The notes beneath the pieces were generated by a model that did not search any database, was not told the DNA's origin, and worked only from the letters and a program-made list of their open reading frames with translations. A stretch of DNA of 64,000 bases, from assembly GCF_030381805.1 (NCBI RefSeq), contig NZ_JAUDRH010000017.1:1-64000 (forward strand), read 5' to 3'. Positions 63,104 through 64,000 of this stretch are shown in pieces. The stretch comes from Chlorogloeopsis sp. ULAP01. Lineage in GTDB: Bacteria; Cyanobacteriota; Cyanobacteriia; Cyanobacteriales; Nostocaceae. The position numbers and the translations under genes are program-made. Every line of letters starts with the position of its first letter. Position 1 is the stretch's first letter.

Positions 63104-64000
63104 ATGAAACTAACCATTGAACAATCTAAACTCGCAGAAATTCTAGAAACCGCTTATTTCGCAATTAGTCCTAAACCTACTGACCCAATTTTAGGAAATA
63201 TCTTACTAATAGCAAATGAAGATGGGATAGTATCAGCAACAGGAACAAACCTTAACCTCACAATTCATACTACAACAACCGCTAATGTAGAAACGTCAGG
63301 TCAGGTAGCACTACCAGCCAAACTATTAACTGACACTATTAACAATGTCAGAGGAGAAATTACCTTAGAGGTAGAAAACCAAGCCTGCATAATTACTCAC
63401 AATAGCGGTAAATGCCGTCTGATTGGCGGAAAACCTGACGAGTTTCCAACTCTTCCCAAGGGAGAAAATCCAATAGAAGTAAATTTAAGTGCCAAGAAAC
63501 TTCAAGCCGCACTTGAAGGGACACTCTATTGCACCAATGGTGACGAAACAAAGTTAGTTTTAACTGGTGTCAACTTCAAAATAGATACTAATAAGTGGCA
63601 AGCTGCTAGTACAAATGGTCACAAATTAGCACTAGTCACAGGAATACTTGATAGCGAATATTCTGACCCAATTGACTTTACTGTTCCAGGTAAGTCACTT
63701 GGCGAGTTAAACAAAATTCTCTCTCAAAGTGCCGATACAAGCGTGTGCAATATTCTTCTATCAAATAAAACTATTGAGTTTAGTCTTCCTAATACAAAGG
63801 TCATTTCCCGACTTTTAGAGGGAGAATATCCCAAAATCAATAGCTTGATTCCCAGAACATTTGAGTATGAATTTACATTAGAACGCAAGGGATTTGAGAG
63901 CGCACTGAAGCGGGTAAGTTATCTAGCCGAACGCAAGCAAAAGGTTGTCAAAATTCTTTGGGAATTGGAAGCTACACAGGCAACTCTATACACTGAAGCT
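63104..64000 (+). CDS. dnaN: DNA polymerase III beta clamp, partial
   Basis: Starts at ATG 63104 (MKLTIEQSKLAEILETAYFA) and runs open to the window edge (299 codons). Sliding-clamp pattern in two visible domains: LPAKLLTDTINNVRGEITLE, then GGKPDEFPTLPKGENP, then AASTNGHKLALVT and LLEGEYPKINSLIP. Typically ~370 residues, so about 70 are beyond the window. Diverged from chromosomal DnaN; probably a plasmid-borne clamp. Not preceded by dnaA or recF here. Confidence 0.88.
   Translation, partial: MKLTIEQSKLAEILETAYFAISPKPTDPILGNILLIANEDGIVSATGTNLNLTIHTTTTANVETSGQVALPAKLLTDTINNVRGEITLEVENQACIITHNSGKCRLIGGKPDEFPTLPKGENPIEVNLSAKKLQAALEGTLYCTNGDETKLVLTGVNFKIDTNKWQAASTNGHKLALVTGILDSEYSDPIDFTVPGKSLGELNKILSQSADTSVCNILLSNKTIEFSLPNTKVISRLLEGEYPKINSLIPRTFEYEFTLERKGFESALKRVSYLAERKQKVVKILWELEATQATLYTEA

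Noticed and set aside
1..64000. CRISPR array or cas genes
   Set aside because: No regularly spaced repeat-spacer pattern was seen. The 81-bp tandem units are fully repetitive, with no unique spacers.
1..64000. tRNA and rRNA genes
   Set aside because: No cloverleaf or rRNA-like sequence was noticed by eye; a covariance search could change this.

Overview
The window looks like a large accessory replicon, or a plasmid-derived island, of a filamentous heterocyst-type cyanobacterium (order Nostocales). The evidence is: many HIP1 octamers (GCGATCGC); cyanobacterial families (RppA/RppB-like two-component pair, DUF2808 proteins, a PcxA/CemA fragment, DevB-DevC-DevA-type exporter, CrtR-like hydroxylase, a giant PknB/AAA/GAF/PAS/histidine-kinase fusion); and plasmid-type genes at both ends (two ParA-like ATPases on the left, a DnaN sliding clamp running off the right edge). 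All calls come from reading the sequence; no search was run.

Layout. (1) 0.2-6.6 kb: a divergent histidine kinase/response regulator pair, a three-gene operon (two ParA-like ATPases plus a one-helix membrane protein) and small unknown genes. (2) 6.8-16.3 kb, all on the minus strand: an RppA/RppB-like system, a small secreted repeat protein, three DUF2808 secreted proteins, a broken PcxA-DUF2808 chimera, a His-rich lipoprotein and FtsH. The non-coding DNA here carries a recurring 18-bp direct repeat (ATTTCAT twice, 11-bp period, read in gene direction), including a tandem array of 81-bp units upstream of ftsH. It reads as a clustered envelope-stress or metal regulon of the local OmpR-family regulator. 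(3) 17.5-32.1 kb, all on the plus strand: a compact biosynthetic cluster with a stand-alone nitric oxide synthase oxygenase, two SDR reductases, a CrtR-like di-iron hydroxylase, a class III aminotransferase, an SRPBCC cyclase-like protein, a GNAT/FemAB-type acyltransferase, an acyl-CoA dehydrogenase, a CrtX-like glycosyltransferase, a formyltransferase and a DevBCA exporter. There is no NRPS or PKS gene. It most plausibly makes and exports a glycosylated, nitrogen-containing lipid-like product, and I do not recognise it as a described pathway. (4) 32.1-43.8 kb: a membrane protein, a methyltransferase, an unknown gene, a decapitated glycosyltransferase, an AraC remnant, and the 2517-residue kinase with its NarL-type regulator. 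(5) 44-61.4 kb: a redox-enzyme island (cupin, DsbA-like, HxlR, two near-duplicate quinone oxidoreductases, flavin monooxygenase, GMC oxidoreductase, BBE-type oxidase, VOC, hydrolases, MBL hydrolase, RidA). It is scarred by duplication and decay: at least five SDR copies or fragments, three AraC C-terminal remnants, a half-deleted hydrolase, and a dead transposase. The cupin gene is followed by an attC-like imperfect palindrome. (6) 61.4-64 kb: a DUF5895-like protein and a partial dnaN.

How the parts work together: regions 2 and 3 diverge from a 1.2-kb control region (16303-17538) that carries the operator array, so envelope homeostasis genes and the NOS cluster may share signals. Region 5 appears to have grown by repeated copying of a regulator-plus-oxidoreductase module.
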